Shown here one piece after another: positions 51,965-63,337 of a stretch of 64,000 nucleotides of DNA (position 1 is its first letter; the number at the start of each line of letters is the position of its first letter). Both the position numbers and the translations under genes were made by a program. Origin of the DNA: Amaurobius ferox (Eukaryota > Arthropoda > Arachnida > Araneae > Amaurobiidae); assembly GCA_951213105.1 (NCBI GenBank), contig OX578137.1, positions 62,645,736 through 62,709,735 of the forward strand. Direction: 5' to 3'. The notes below the pieces were generated by a model. The model made no database searches. It had not been told where the DNA came from and worked only from the letters and a program-made list of their open reading frames with translations.

Positions 51965-53190
51965 TTATAGAAATAATTTTTAAATTTTTTCAGTATCCTG
52001 GCCATTGACTGGTTAGGTGGAGACTCGTGATCTGAATCATGACTGAAACAATAATTTTTTACAAAGCCGCCCTTACAATTTAATGAGTCCATTTTACTGA
52101 GTCCTTAATGTTTTCAAAAATTTGTAATTTTGATGTATTTGATTTTTTTGAAGCGTGTTACGATAACTAATGCAGCATTTCAATTTAAGAATGTTGAAAT
52201 AAACAAGAAGTTTTTCAGATGAAAGATACACAGGAGAAAAGTAGATTTTTTCTAAAAGAGCATTTTTTATGAAGAATATCAATTGGATAAAATTAATGTT
52301 ATTAATTCATTGCATTAGTTGGATTCATTTAAAAAAATATTCATATACTTACTCTGTGTGACATAAAATAAGTTTACATAATAATGGGACATTGATTGCC
52401 ACCATGTTTATGCACCATTTTGCATTTGTACCAAATTTGGTTTCACCCTATTGGATAAATTATGAGATATTGAAACCGAATGGGAATGCCCGTAAATTCC
52501 CTAATGAGTATGCATGTATATGACTACGACGAGAAGCTTCTATGGAAATTTTGATATTTTTGTCCTATTCATGCAAAATTCTATCGTTGTGCATAATTTG
52601 TCTTCTGAAAAATGCTGAATTTGCCTTTTGAAGTTTTTTCTGAAAAGAAATTTAGCTATATGTATTCTGCGCACACAGACTGCTGAAATAACGGACTGAC
52701 TGATGAAACAACAGACTGCTGAAACAACTGACAAAACAACATATTAAAAACATGAAATAAGGGGTTTTCAAATTTAATATTTTCGTTAATAGGAAAATAT
52801 TCATTCTGGAAAAAAATGTGGTTATGACAAGGAAAATTATATTTTTCTTCAGCAACGGTTTCAATAAAATATAAATAAAAATTAATACATTTTTTTTATA
52901 ATATTTATAAACCACAGTGTCTGACTTTTTGAAAAAGAAAATAAAATATTTCTAACTATTGTGTAGCATGCATTATGCATATCCTGAAGCTAAAACATAA
53001 TATTTTTTTTAATTCTACTTCGAACAAAAAAAAAAAAAAAAAAAAAAAGGAAAAAGAAAGAAATATTTTAAAACTGATGAAAATTAAAGTTGCATGTTTT
53101 ATCAGTTTCATGAAAAATAAAAATACAAACATAGTAGTTAATTTATTGCTTTGCAAAAAAAAATTGATATTTTTAATTTCAATTTTATAT
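51965..53190. other. Unassigned A+T-rich DNA
   Basis: No gene. An A run of about 23 bases is at 53026-53048. A GACTGCTGAAACAAC-type direct repeat is near 52677-52735. Confidence 0.4.
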
Positions 53191-53381
53191 CATGTTATTT
53201 TAAGAAGAGATAATTTAATAATATAACTCAGCAAGGTAAAACTGATTTTGAATTGGGATATGTCTGTATGGTAGATGTAACATTAAATAAGTAAGAAATT
53301 ACCGAATTGTTTGCAGTTTAAATATTTCTTTTAAAAGGCAAAAAAATAATGATATTTTTAATTTAAATTTATTCTTATACT

Positions 53382-55556
53382 AGCAGCATACCCGTCCTTC
53401 GTACGGAGTATATAATATAAAAAAACTTATAATTCGCAATCATGTGCAAATTCTGATAAAATATAAAATTTATTGCTCATAAAGAGAATTTTAAGAATAT
53501 CTGTTCTCACTATGCAAAATTTTCACGGGCAAATCTGAAGAATAAAATATCCTGGCCCCTTTTGTAAACAAATTCACACACAAAAAAAAGAATTGAATCA
53601 ATATATGCAACCACGTACTACTTATATTGTCGCAAATTAGAAAATATGCCAGTGTGTTAGTAGAAGCTTAAACATATTGTAATATGAGTCTTAAAAATAT
53701 TTACCAAAATAAAAAAGATGACGTAATAAATTGAAAGTATCAAAAATCCCCGTAATCTTAATACCAGAAGGTCGTAATTGATTCCAATATATGCCAACAT
53801 ATATAAAAATTTTGCCAATATACCTGTACTACTTATATTCTCGTAGATTAGAAGATATATCCGTGCATTTGTAGAAGATTACTTGTACAACGTACTATAT
53901 ATGAGTTTCCACAATTTTCATCATAATGAAACAATGGCATAATAATTTGAAAATATCAATAGTTCCTGAATCAACTGTCCCCGAAATATCCATAATAATG
54001 ATGTTTAAACCTGAAGACCGTAATTGATATTATCCAGTCAAAAATGCAATGTCAATGAAATTTATTTTATATACATATTTTATTAGATCTAATAAAAATC
54101 GTATGACACATAACACATTGGATCCGTTGCTAAGCGACATGATATCATCTGCTTCAAATAAATTGATGGAAATCATGTCGTCTGAATAATGTGATCTTCA
54201 TGGAAGGTTTGGCGACATTTTCGTCTCCATGATATTTTTATGGACTTACAAATATTTTTATCAATTGAGTGATATTAAAAAAATTAGTTAAATGCATTAC
54301 TAAGTAGGATGGATGGACTGACCGACAAATGCTACAGAAACATCATTTCAGTACTCTATTCTAAAAAAACAAATTTAATTTCATTGATTTGGGTCATTTT
54401 TATCAATTTGGAGATATTTCCTCTAATTTGGTAAAGTTTAAGAAAAGTTACCAAGTTATTTAGAGATATTCCGCTAAATTCGTAGCTCTAAATTTGCAGA
54501 TCTGAAGAATAAAATATCCATATCCCGTCTGTATATATACTAAATGAAAACACTAAAATTGTATTAGAAGATACATACATCCGTTCTACTCTTTTTCTGC
54601 TTCAACAATCGGCTAAATGAATTTATTGGGTAAACACAATATATGAGTTTATTAGCTAAACACAATATATGAGCTTTGAAACCTCTTTGCTAAAATAAAT
54701 AAAAGTGTGATGTACGCAGTTCGCAATATATATAATTAAAAGAACAATCAAACCGTTCATTTATTATGAGTTTATTAGCTAAACACAATATATGAGCTTG
54801 AAACCTCTTTGCTAAAATAAATAAAAGTAATGTACGCAGTCCGCAATATATATAATTAAAAGAACAATTAAACCGTTTATTTATAAAATATATTTTTACA
54901 TCCATTTATTTATTATACAAATAGAAAAAATAATAATAATCATTAACAAACACATTTAATTCCATTCCTTTGCCGAGCAACATGATATAAGATAGAATCT
55001 TCCTCATAAAATGCGAAATTAAATAACCATTTTAATTTCTTTATACTTCTAATCGTTGAGTAAAAGCTTGTGAAATACATGGAGGTAGATTTTTCCATTT
55101 AAATTCATGTTTCAAACAATTCATGCTTTCAGATAGTGACTATTTAATGCAAAAATCCTGCATCAAACTCAAAAATAAAGTTTTAATTCCCTTTTACGCT
55201 TTAAACAAACGATTTTTATCCTTTCCGTTTGGATAAACCACGGAGTTGGAGAGTAGAACTCCTATAAAAAAAGTTCCGTTTTTCATTAATATCTCGACAA
55301 CCCCAGGTCTTAGAAACTCAAAACTTGGACAAAATTTATGGGGGGATATTTCAAGGCTATTCACCAAATTTCATTAAATTCGGTTCAGCCGTTTTTCCGT
55401 GATGATGAGACAAACGAAAATTTCGTTTTTTACTAATATCTCGAGAACCACTGGTCGTAGAAACTCAAAACACGGATATAATTTTAAGTGGGGCTATTTC
55501 TGGGCTACCCACAAAATTTCATCAAATTCGGTTCAGCCGTTCTCCCGTGATGGTGT

Positions 55557-55610
<54 letters not shown>

Positions 55611-55634
55611 TTTTCATTTATATTTATATAGATG
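53382..55634 (-). mobile_element. Helitron-like (Helentron/HINE-type) nonautonomous element, copy 1
   Basis: On the minus strand it begins ATCTATATAAATATAAATG then (TCTG)n. Two ~165-base subrepeats follow, each with GGCTGAACCGAATTT and TCTCGAGATATTAGTA-type blocks. The 3' end has CTCCGTACGAAGGACGGGTA-like sequence and CTGCTAGTAT, a small hairpin close to CTAGT. No Rep/helicase coding is present. Internally a 123-bp segment (54645-54767) is tandemly duplicated. The frame 55399-55635 is element sequence. Confidence 0.72.
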
Positions 55635-55814
55635 ATGCTATTTTAAGAAGAGGGAATTCGATAATTTGGCCTCAGAAAAAAAAACTGAATTGAATTTGAA
55701 TATGTACGTGTATAAGATATGGTATTAAAATAGAAATGGACTGTCGAGTTGTTTTCAGTCATTAGAATTCATAAAAAAAGCAAGCAATTTATTAAAACAT
55801 ATATTTGATTTTCA
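55635..55814. repeat. Spacer between Helitron-like 5' ends; duplicate of 53190-53340
   Basis: ATGCTATTTTAAGAAGAGGG (55635) matches ATGTTATTTTAAGAAGAGAT (53192), and later blocks (CTCAG, AAAACTGAATTGAATTTGAA/AAAACTGATTTTGAATTGGG, TTGTTTTCAGT/TTGTTTGCAGT) follow in order. Copy 1 is thus flanked by direct repeats of about 150 bases. Confidence 0.65.
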
Positions 55815-55839
55815 AATCTATATAAATAAAAATGAAAAT

Positions 55840-55872
<33 letters not shown>

Positions 55873-57276
55873 ACACCATCACGGGAGAACGGCTGAACCG
55901 AATTTGATGAAATTTTGTGGGTAGCCCAGAAATAGCCCCACTTAAAATTATATCCGTGCTTTGAGTTTCTGCGACCAGTGGTTCTCGAGATATTAGTAAA
56001 AAACGAAATTTTCGTTTGTCTCATCATCACGGAAAAACGGCTGAACCGAATTTAATGAAATTTGGTGGATAGCCTTGAAATATCCCCCCATAAATTTTGT
56101 CCAAGTTTCGAGTTTCTAAGACCTGGGGTTGTCGAGATATTAATGAAAAACGAAACTTTTTCCTAGGAGTTCTACTCCCTAACTCCGTGGTTTATCCAAA
56201 CGAAAAGCTTGAAAATCGCTTGAAAGTGAATTAAAATTTAATCTCTGAGTTTGATGGGAGATTTTTTGCGTCAATTAGTCACTTTCTCAAAAAATGAATT
56301 GTTTGAAACATGATTTAAAGGGGAAATCTATCTCCATGGTTCATGGTTTATTTAAAACAAGCTTTTTCGGAACAATGAGAAGTATAGAGAAATCGAAATC
56401 GTTATTTAATTTCGCAGTTTATGTTATAAGAAATGACATATTTAACATGTTATAAGATTCTATCTTATATCATGTTACTCAGAAACGCATTTAAATTAAA
56501 TCTGTCTGTTAATTTTAATAATTATTTTTTCGATTTGAATAATAAATAAATGGATATAAAATATGTTTTAGAAAAGAACGATTTGATTTTTCTTATAGCA
56601 TTTTTGACTGGACAATATCAATTACGGTCTTCAGGTTTAAAAATTATTATTATTTATATTTTCGGGGATTATTGATTCAAGGATTATTGATATTTTCAAG
56701 TTATTATGCAATTATTTATTATGACAAAAATTGTTTAAACTTATATATTGTATGTTGTACGAATCTTCTACAAATACACGTGTATATCTTTTAATCTACG
56801 AGAATATAAGTAGTACAGGTATATTGACATATGTTTTGATATATATTGGCATATATTGGAATCAATTACGACCTTCTGGTATAAAGAGTACGGATATTAT
56901 TGATGTTTTCAATTTATTACGCCATCTCTTTTATTTTGGCAAATATTTTTGAGACGCATATTGTAATACGGGTAATCTTCTACTAACACATCGGCATATT
57001 TTCTGATCTGCGACAATATAATTAGTACGGGGTTGCATATATTCATTCAATTCCTATTTTTTCTTCTGTAAATTTGCTTACAAAAGGGGGCAGGATGTTT
57101 TATTCTTCAGATCTGATCGTGAAGATAATTTTGCATAGTGAGAACATATATTCTTAAACTTCTCTTTAGGAGCAATAAATTTAATATTTTAACAGAATTT
57201 GCACATGATTGCGAACTTTAAGTTTCTTTAAATTATACACTCCGTACGAATAACGGGTGTGCTGTTAGTGGTTAAT
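55815..57276 (+). mobile_element. Helitron-like element, copy 2 (internally deleted)
   Basis: 5' end TCTATATAAATAAAAATGAA with (TCTG)n, same paired subrepeats as copy 1, then a jump (about 600 bases missing relative to copy 1), ending CACTCCGTACGAATAACGGG with GTGCTGTTAGT. It lies head-to-head with copy 1, with the 5' ends 180 bases apart. Confidence 0.72.
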
Positions 57277-57289
57277 AAATTTTAACATT

Positions 57290-59226
57290 TTAGGAGGATA
57301 TATCATGTTGCTCGGCATCGCAATTAAATTAAATGTGTTTGTTAATGTTTTTATTATTTTTTTTCGATTTAAATAATAAATAAATGGATAAATGGATATA
57401 AAAGTATATCTTATGAATGGACGGTTTGATTTTTCTTTTAATTATATTAATTGCTGACTACGTACATCAATTTAATTTATTTTGGCAAAGAGTTTTCAAG
57501 CTTATATCGTATTTAGCTACTAAACTCATATATTGTGTTTAGCCAATAAATTCATATAGCCGATTGTTGAAACAGAAAAAGAGTAGAGCGGGTATATCTT
57601 CTAATACAATTGTAGTGTTTTCATTTAGTATATTGAAACGGGATAAGAATGTTTCATTCAGATCTGCAAATTCAAAGCTACGAATTTGGAGGGATATCGC
57701 TAATTTGACAACTTTTCTTAAACTTTGCCAAATTGACGGAAATGTCGCCAAATTGATATAAACGACACACAAACAGCTGCCATAAACCTTCGGGTTGGTC
57801 GTGTGGCTTGGGTCTTCTACATATCCATGAAATTTTTTTTTGTTTTGTTAGAAGAGAGTACTGAAATGATGTTTGGTTAGCATTTCTCTGTCAGACCAAC
57901 CATCCTACTTAGTAATACATTTAGCGAATTTTTAAAATGTCACCAAATTGATAAAAATGTTTTCAGATCTATAAAAATATCTTGAAATTGATAAAATTGC
58001 TCTACATAAATGATATTAATTGTTTTTTGTTAGGGGATAGTATTATGATGATATTTCGTCAATTTGTCGCAAAGTGGAACTGTCAGTTCTACAGTCCCAC
58101 TTGGCGATAAATTTGGCGATTTTTTAAAATGTCGCTAATTTGACGAAACTGTCGCCAAATGTTCTATAGAAATATAACTATTTAGACGATATTTTTTCTA
58201 CCAATTTATTTGAAGCAAATGATATCATGTCGCTTAGCAACGGATTTAAATCCAATGTGTTTATGCGGCAGACGATTTTTATTAAATCCTTTCCGATATG
58301 AATAATGAAGATATGTATATAAAATAAATTTCATTGCCATTTCATTTTGGACTGGATAATATCAATTATACTCTTCAGGTTTAAACATTATTATTATTGA
58401 TATTTTCCGGAATTATTGATTCAGGGATTATTGATATTTTTAATTTATTACGCCATTGTTTTATTGCGGCAAAAATTGCTGACACACGCATATTGTACGT
58501 TGTACGAGTAATCTTCTAGGAATGCACGGGTATATCTTCTAACCTACGAGAATATAAGTAGTACAGGTATATTGGCATATATTTTGACATATATTGGCAT
58601 ATATATTGGAATCAAGTACAGTCTTCTGGTATGAAGATTAAGGGGATTAATTATAGATTCAATTTATTACGTCGTCTGTTGTATTTTACCAAAAAACATT
58701 TGTGACTCATATTGCAAAACGGGTAATCTTCTACTAATAATCGGACATTATAAGTAGTACGTGTATATCTTCCCATAAAATTTTAGCACTTTAATTTTGA
58801 CATATATTGGAATAAATGACTGTCTTCAGATTTAAAGATCACGGATTTATTGGTATTTTCAATTTATACATGTAATCTACTAATACAGGTTATATTTTCT
58901 AATATTCGCGTATATAATTAGTACGGGTCCCATACAATTTTAACGCTTTTATTTTGCATATATTGATTCAATTCCATATTTTTTTTATATTTGCTTACAT
59001 AAGGGGTCCAAGATGTTTTATTCTTCAGATATGTCCATGAAGATAATTTTATATAGCGAGAACAGAGATTCTTAAACTTCTTTTTAGGAGCATTATATTA
59101 AATATTTTAACAGAATATTTTGATTAAACATGTCATTTAGTATACTATAAGAATTTGGGCATGATTATGAATTTCAAGTTTCTTTATATTATATACTCCG
59201 TACGAAGAACGGGTATGCTGCTAGTA
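57290..59226 (+). mobile_element. Helitron-like element, copy 3 (5'-truncated)
   Basis: It starts inside the element (GATATATCATGTTGCTCGGC) and continues to a full 3' end ACTCCGTACGAAGAACGGGT ATGCTGCTAGTAT. It is tandem with copy 2 and in the same orientation. It contains the segment missing from copy 2, and a mini hairpin element at 57764-57817. Confidence 0.7.
57764..57817 (+). mobile_element. Mini hairpin element 5 inside Helitron-like copy 3
   Basis: ACACACAAACAGCTGCCATA, a CCTTCGGG loop, then GGTCGTGTGGCTTGGGTC closely match mini element 2 read in reverse. The corresponding place in Helitron-like copy 1 (54390-54410) lacks it. Target duplication not clear. Confidence 0.7.
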
Positions 59227-59406
59227 TCAAATAAGAGTAGAAATACCATAGAAAGAATTTTCGGAGACTCGGCGATTCGGAAAATCTAAAATTGATATTT
59301 GTTCGACCCGTAACCAACTGAATCTAACCTGCAGGGTTAAGTTGCTTGGGATCCAATATAAGGAATTCCTGTTTTGTCCCAAACAAGGCCAGATTTTAAG
59401 GCGCAG

Positions 59407-59770
59407 ACCTTGTTTGGGTTTAATTTTGCTATGAATTTTACTTCGTTCCACCTAAGTATATAGCTAAGAATTGTGAGGTTTATATGACCTTTAGTTAGAA
59501 TTTATCCCAGTTCGGGTATTGTAGTTATTTTGCACTAACAAACGTTTTTATTGGTTCCGGTTAACTTTGTATTTGTTGGTTCCGGTTAACTTTGTATTTG
59601 TTGGTTCCGGTTACCTTGTTTGGGTTTAATTTTGCTAGGGATTCATCGTTCCACCTAAGTATTGTATAGCTAAGAGTTGTGAGGTTTACATAACCTTCAG
59701 TTAGAATTCCCCCCAGTTTGACATTTCGCGTATTGTAGTTATTTTGCATTAACAAACGTTTTTATTAAAT
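59407..59770 (+). repeat. Tandem duplication (~145-bp segments) flanking a 25-bp triple repeat
   Basis: CCTTGTTTGGGTTTAATTTT...TTCCACCTAAGTAT...CTAAG(A/G)(A/G)TTGTGAGGTTTA...CAAACGTTTTTATT occurs at 59407-59550 and 59617-59768. Between lie three copies of TTGGTTCCGGTTAACTTTGT-type units (25 bases) at about 59550-59615. Minus frames 59227-59451 and 59561-59755 are repeat sequence. Confidence 0.85.
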
Positions 59771-61430
59771 CAGACCAATCAGAGAATCAGCCAACAAAGT
59801 ATCTACGATTCTGTTGGTAAAGTTGACTGAAGCTTTCATATCGGTTGTAGAAAAGAGGAGGAATCAACAATTCGTGTATCAGGGTGTGATCAAGAAAAGG
59901 TCCATACGTGGTAAGTATGGGTTAGTTAACAGCTCACTATTGAGAGAGTGAAATGGTGCTCTAGTCGTCATGCCAAAAGTCGACAGTAGTTGGACCTGGC
60001 CAAGATAAAGCTTTCTATATTATTATGTGCATATGAGGAAGCGCGAGTTTGGCATATATATTACGAAGCACAGTGATATTAGCTGTGTCCATGTTTGGTT
60101 GAATGGGGATTATTTAATACTCTCTATATATTAATTGTACGAAATCTTTATTTAAACAGCCAGCCTCTATTCTATTTGAGTTAATGCCAAACTCTGTTCT
60201 ATTTGAGTTAATAAATCAGTATGGATTTTAAATTCTAGTCTCAGTGTGCTTATTCCTTAGCCGTTAGAAGCATAACTGATGAGTTCTTGAAAGAATTGAG
60301 TTGTGCCAATTTTAGTGTTAAGGCATAGGCAAACACAAATGCTTTAGAAAGTATGCAGCGAATAGTCTGTCAGACGTTATGTATAGAACGGACAAAGCGG
60401 AGTTCACATGGAACTGGTCTTAAATTATAGAGTGTCGAACATACATTATTCCAAAACGATATGGCAAATTTTTGTGTTGTTTTGTAAATAATTATATCGC
60501 ATGTAAATCCAGGTCATGATAAAAGTCGAATTTTGAATTGGAGAATTTTAACTATACCGGCAGTTTTTTTATATCTAGTTCTTTGAATTTAATCTTAGTG
60601 CTGTTATTTTGGAAAGTATAAGCTTTGAATTGAAAAAAAAAACTGACGTGGGCAATGCAGAACTTTTCCTACAAATGTAAAATTACTTCATTCGCATTCT
60701 ATTTAATATACGTTAGTTTGAAAGTATGCTACTTTAAAAGATTTTTAAGAGTGATAATTTCCCTTCTCTGGCCGATCTAAATACAAGTAGGATATGTTTT
60801 TCCTATAAAGGATTTGAATATTTTCAGTAAATACTTTTATTTTAATCCATTCACACTTTCGTCTACGTTTCGATGTTAGTTAGTTCACAATAAAATGAAA
60901 TTCAATTTTTGAATAAAAAAGAAGCAAATCTTAAAAGTTTTGATTTGAATAAAAATGTAATTGTTAAATAGAATTATCATTTGATCGAGAAAGCACGTAA
61001 GTTCAAATTTCAAAATATTTTTCTTAATGGTTCCTTGGAATTTTAGATTTACATTTGACACAATACGAAGTCTAATGCAGTTACTTTTAAAGAATATACA
61101 TAAATTTAATCAAAGGAAATATCTTTTGACATCAGATGCGCATAAAATATGTTTAATTTAATTTCATTGTGAACGTGATTGAATTTATAAAGATAAAAAT
61201 TTTATATTTAGATCAGAATATATCAATTATAAATAAAAGAAAAATAAATTACCAAAGCGAATTTCCGGCAGTTTCCGGGTCCTAAATAAGCGACCGCTAC
61301 TAAATAATGCATATATAGATAACAGCATTTATTTTTCAAACCGAATTCAAATTGCACCAGTTTCCAATTCAGTTTCAATCCGAATTTCCACACATGCGAA
61401 ATCATTATGCGTATCATTATACGTATCATT
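59771..61430. other. Unassigned DNA, possible solo-LTR-like segment
   Basis: No gene. Near 60160-60260 the twice-repeated TCTATTTGAGTTAAT with AATAAA resembles an LTR 3' portion, but no paired ends were found. A core of the GATGTGGG family lies at 60641-60690. Confidence 0.35.
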
Positions 61431-61435
61431 ATGCT

Positions 61436-61649
61436 CATGCGCAATCGTGTAAACAAAAGTTCACTGCAACGCAACCGAAGAAAGCAAAATAATAATAATA
61501 ATAATTATTATAATTAAAAAAATAAAATAAATTATTCTTTCTGGAGGAAAGAGGGCGTGGTTCAAACACTGCCGTGAGTTGAGCATGCGCAGTCGACCGG
61601 TTGAAAAATCCACCCGACTTCATTCACAGTGCGAGAAGAAATGGTAATT
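61436..61649 (+). promoter_or_regulatory. Possible CpG/NRF1-type promoter with first ATG at an exon edge
   Basis: Two CATGCGCA NRF1 half-sites (61436-61443 and 61584-61591), a GGGCGTGG GC/KLF-type box near 61553 and CpG-containing GTCGACCGG stand out against A+T-rich surroundings. A pyrimidine-rich CTTCATTCACAG start-like stretch (about 61618) is followed by ATG (61641-61643) directly abutting GTAATT, which could be a splice donor. Some housekeeping genes have first exons ending right after ATG. No downstream exon is seen before the window ends. The minus-strand frames 61223-61474 and 61435-61623 are unsupported. Confidence 0.35.
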
Positions 61650-63335
61650 TTATGCGTTTGCTTAAAAAATCACTATAAAAATAATGTATTAATTAAAATG
61701 TTATTTTTGTTAGAATAAAAATATATGAGGACAATATTTTCTAAATTATAGAATTGCTTATCATTGCATTTTTAATGCTGTGGAATATGTATCAGATGAC
61801 CTAAAAAATGCAAAATGCAATGTTTTTAAAAAAATCAATAGGAAGGAATAAATACGGATTTGGTTCAAACATCGTTGGAAAGAAAGTTCTTCCAATTTTC
61901 CGATGGTTTCAAGATGAAAACTTTGCGATAATGCTTTTGGTCAGCAAGGAAACAATTTAAGTAAAAACTACTGAAAATCGTTGTTAAAACATAAAATAGC
62001 TAAACAAACTAGTTCGAAGTTAAAAAAATTCTCGTCAAGGCGTATTTTGTCGTGTTCTGAAGTATCTCTGTACCAAATTTCATGCTTTTTTAAGATTTAT
62101 AATGAGTTGTTCTCGAATTAATTAAACAATCTTTATAAAACTAGTATATTTATTTTAATCGGTAATAATAAAAAACCCATTGATTATCATACGATCAATA
62201 TTAATAAACTTATAATCTGTATTCTTCAGCAACACGATAAAAAGTTGTCTAATTATGGAAATTGTTATACTATTAGTTCTACGGAGTATATTATAAAGCT
62301 GTTCTAGAAAATTATAAGTAAATCCGTTTCTATGCTGGGCAATTTATTTCAGAAAAGAAAGTGTTAATCAAATTATGCATTTTTTACCCGCTGAAGTGTT
62401 TAAAAAAACCTCTTAGAGATCGCGTACTGTGTCTATGTTTCATTACTTTACATGTCAAGCGCCCTCTAGAAGTGACTGTTAAAACTAATTATCTCAGTGT
62501 TCCTTCTGTTTTTTTTCTACCACATGTATTTGATATTACGATCCCATCCTTATATAAGACTTTGAATAGTAAAACATTAAATAAGATTTTCTTGTTCACA
62601 GTATGTAAACATAGAAAATAATTAAAAGTAACATTTTTTTGTAAGTTATTTAATTTTGCTGCACTAAACTTTATCCGTAAACTTTTGACGCTAAATGCTG
62701 CGAAATCTGTCATAACTGTGCAAATTAAAAACAAAGTTTCATGTTTTAAAGCGGTGTCTTCTATAGCTAAAGATAAGTTGTTTCTAGAAGAACATTTTTA
62801 CATATTTTCATTACTGAAAGCTTTCGCCACAAAATTCCCACAGGAATTTTGATTGCATTCTCTTTATCAAGATAAGATAATTTGTTCTAAGAGGATAATT
62901 TTATGTTTCACCGTACTCTTAGGAATTGCCTTCCTTAATAAGGTAAAATAATAAGTTCTCTGTATTATGCTTTTAGCTAGAATTCTTAAGAAAAACTAAT
63001 AAAAAATTTCAATGTAACATTGAACTTAAAAATTGAACTTTTAATAAAAATTGAACTTATATGCTGAACGTATTTTAAAAGGTTATAAAGTTCTTACCAG
63101 AAAATAACTCGAATTGTATCTTGAGATATGCTCGGGTAAAAACTTCGAGCTCTTATATTGCCCAATTCGACAATACCAGAGGCGAATCTAACCCATTTCC
63201 AAATGTAGATCTTGAACTAGATACGACCGGGCAATATCAGCTTAAATATGGCCCAACTTCAGAAATTGAACCGAGTTTAACCCAGCTTGATTCTCGACCC
63301 GGTGTGACCCCATACATAGCTTAACCCAACGAGTG
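61650..63335. other. Unassigned A+T-rich DNA
   Basis: No gene recognised. Plus frame 62361-62621 and minus frame 62489-62734 overlap and show no domain. The G+C-richer 63120-63325 stretch has one 67-codon frame without recognisable motif. Confidence 0.4.
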
Positions 63336-63337
63336 CA

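Noticed and set aside
52975..53226. Lysine-rich 83-codon protein
   Set aside because: It results from a ~23-base A run and A+T-rich surroundings.
60268..60300. Hammerhead ribozyme core (CTGATGAG...GAAAG)
   Set aside because: The gap between the two conserved boxes is too short for a convincing stem II, and no matching helix I/III or cleavage-site triplet was found.
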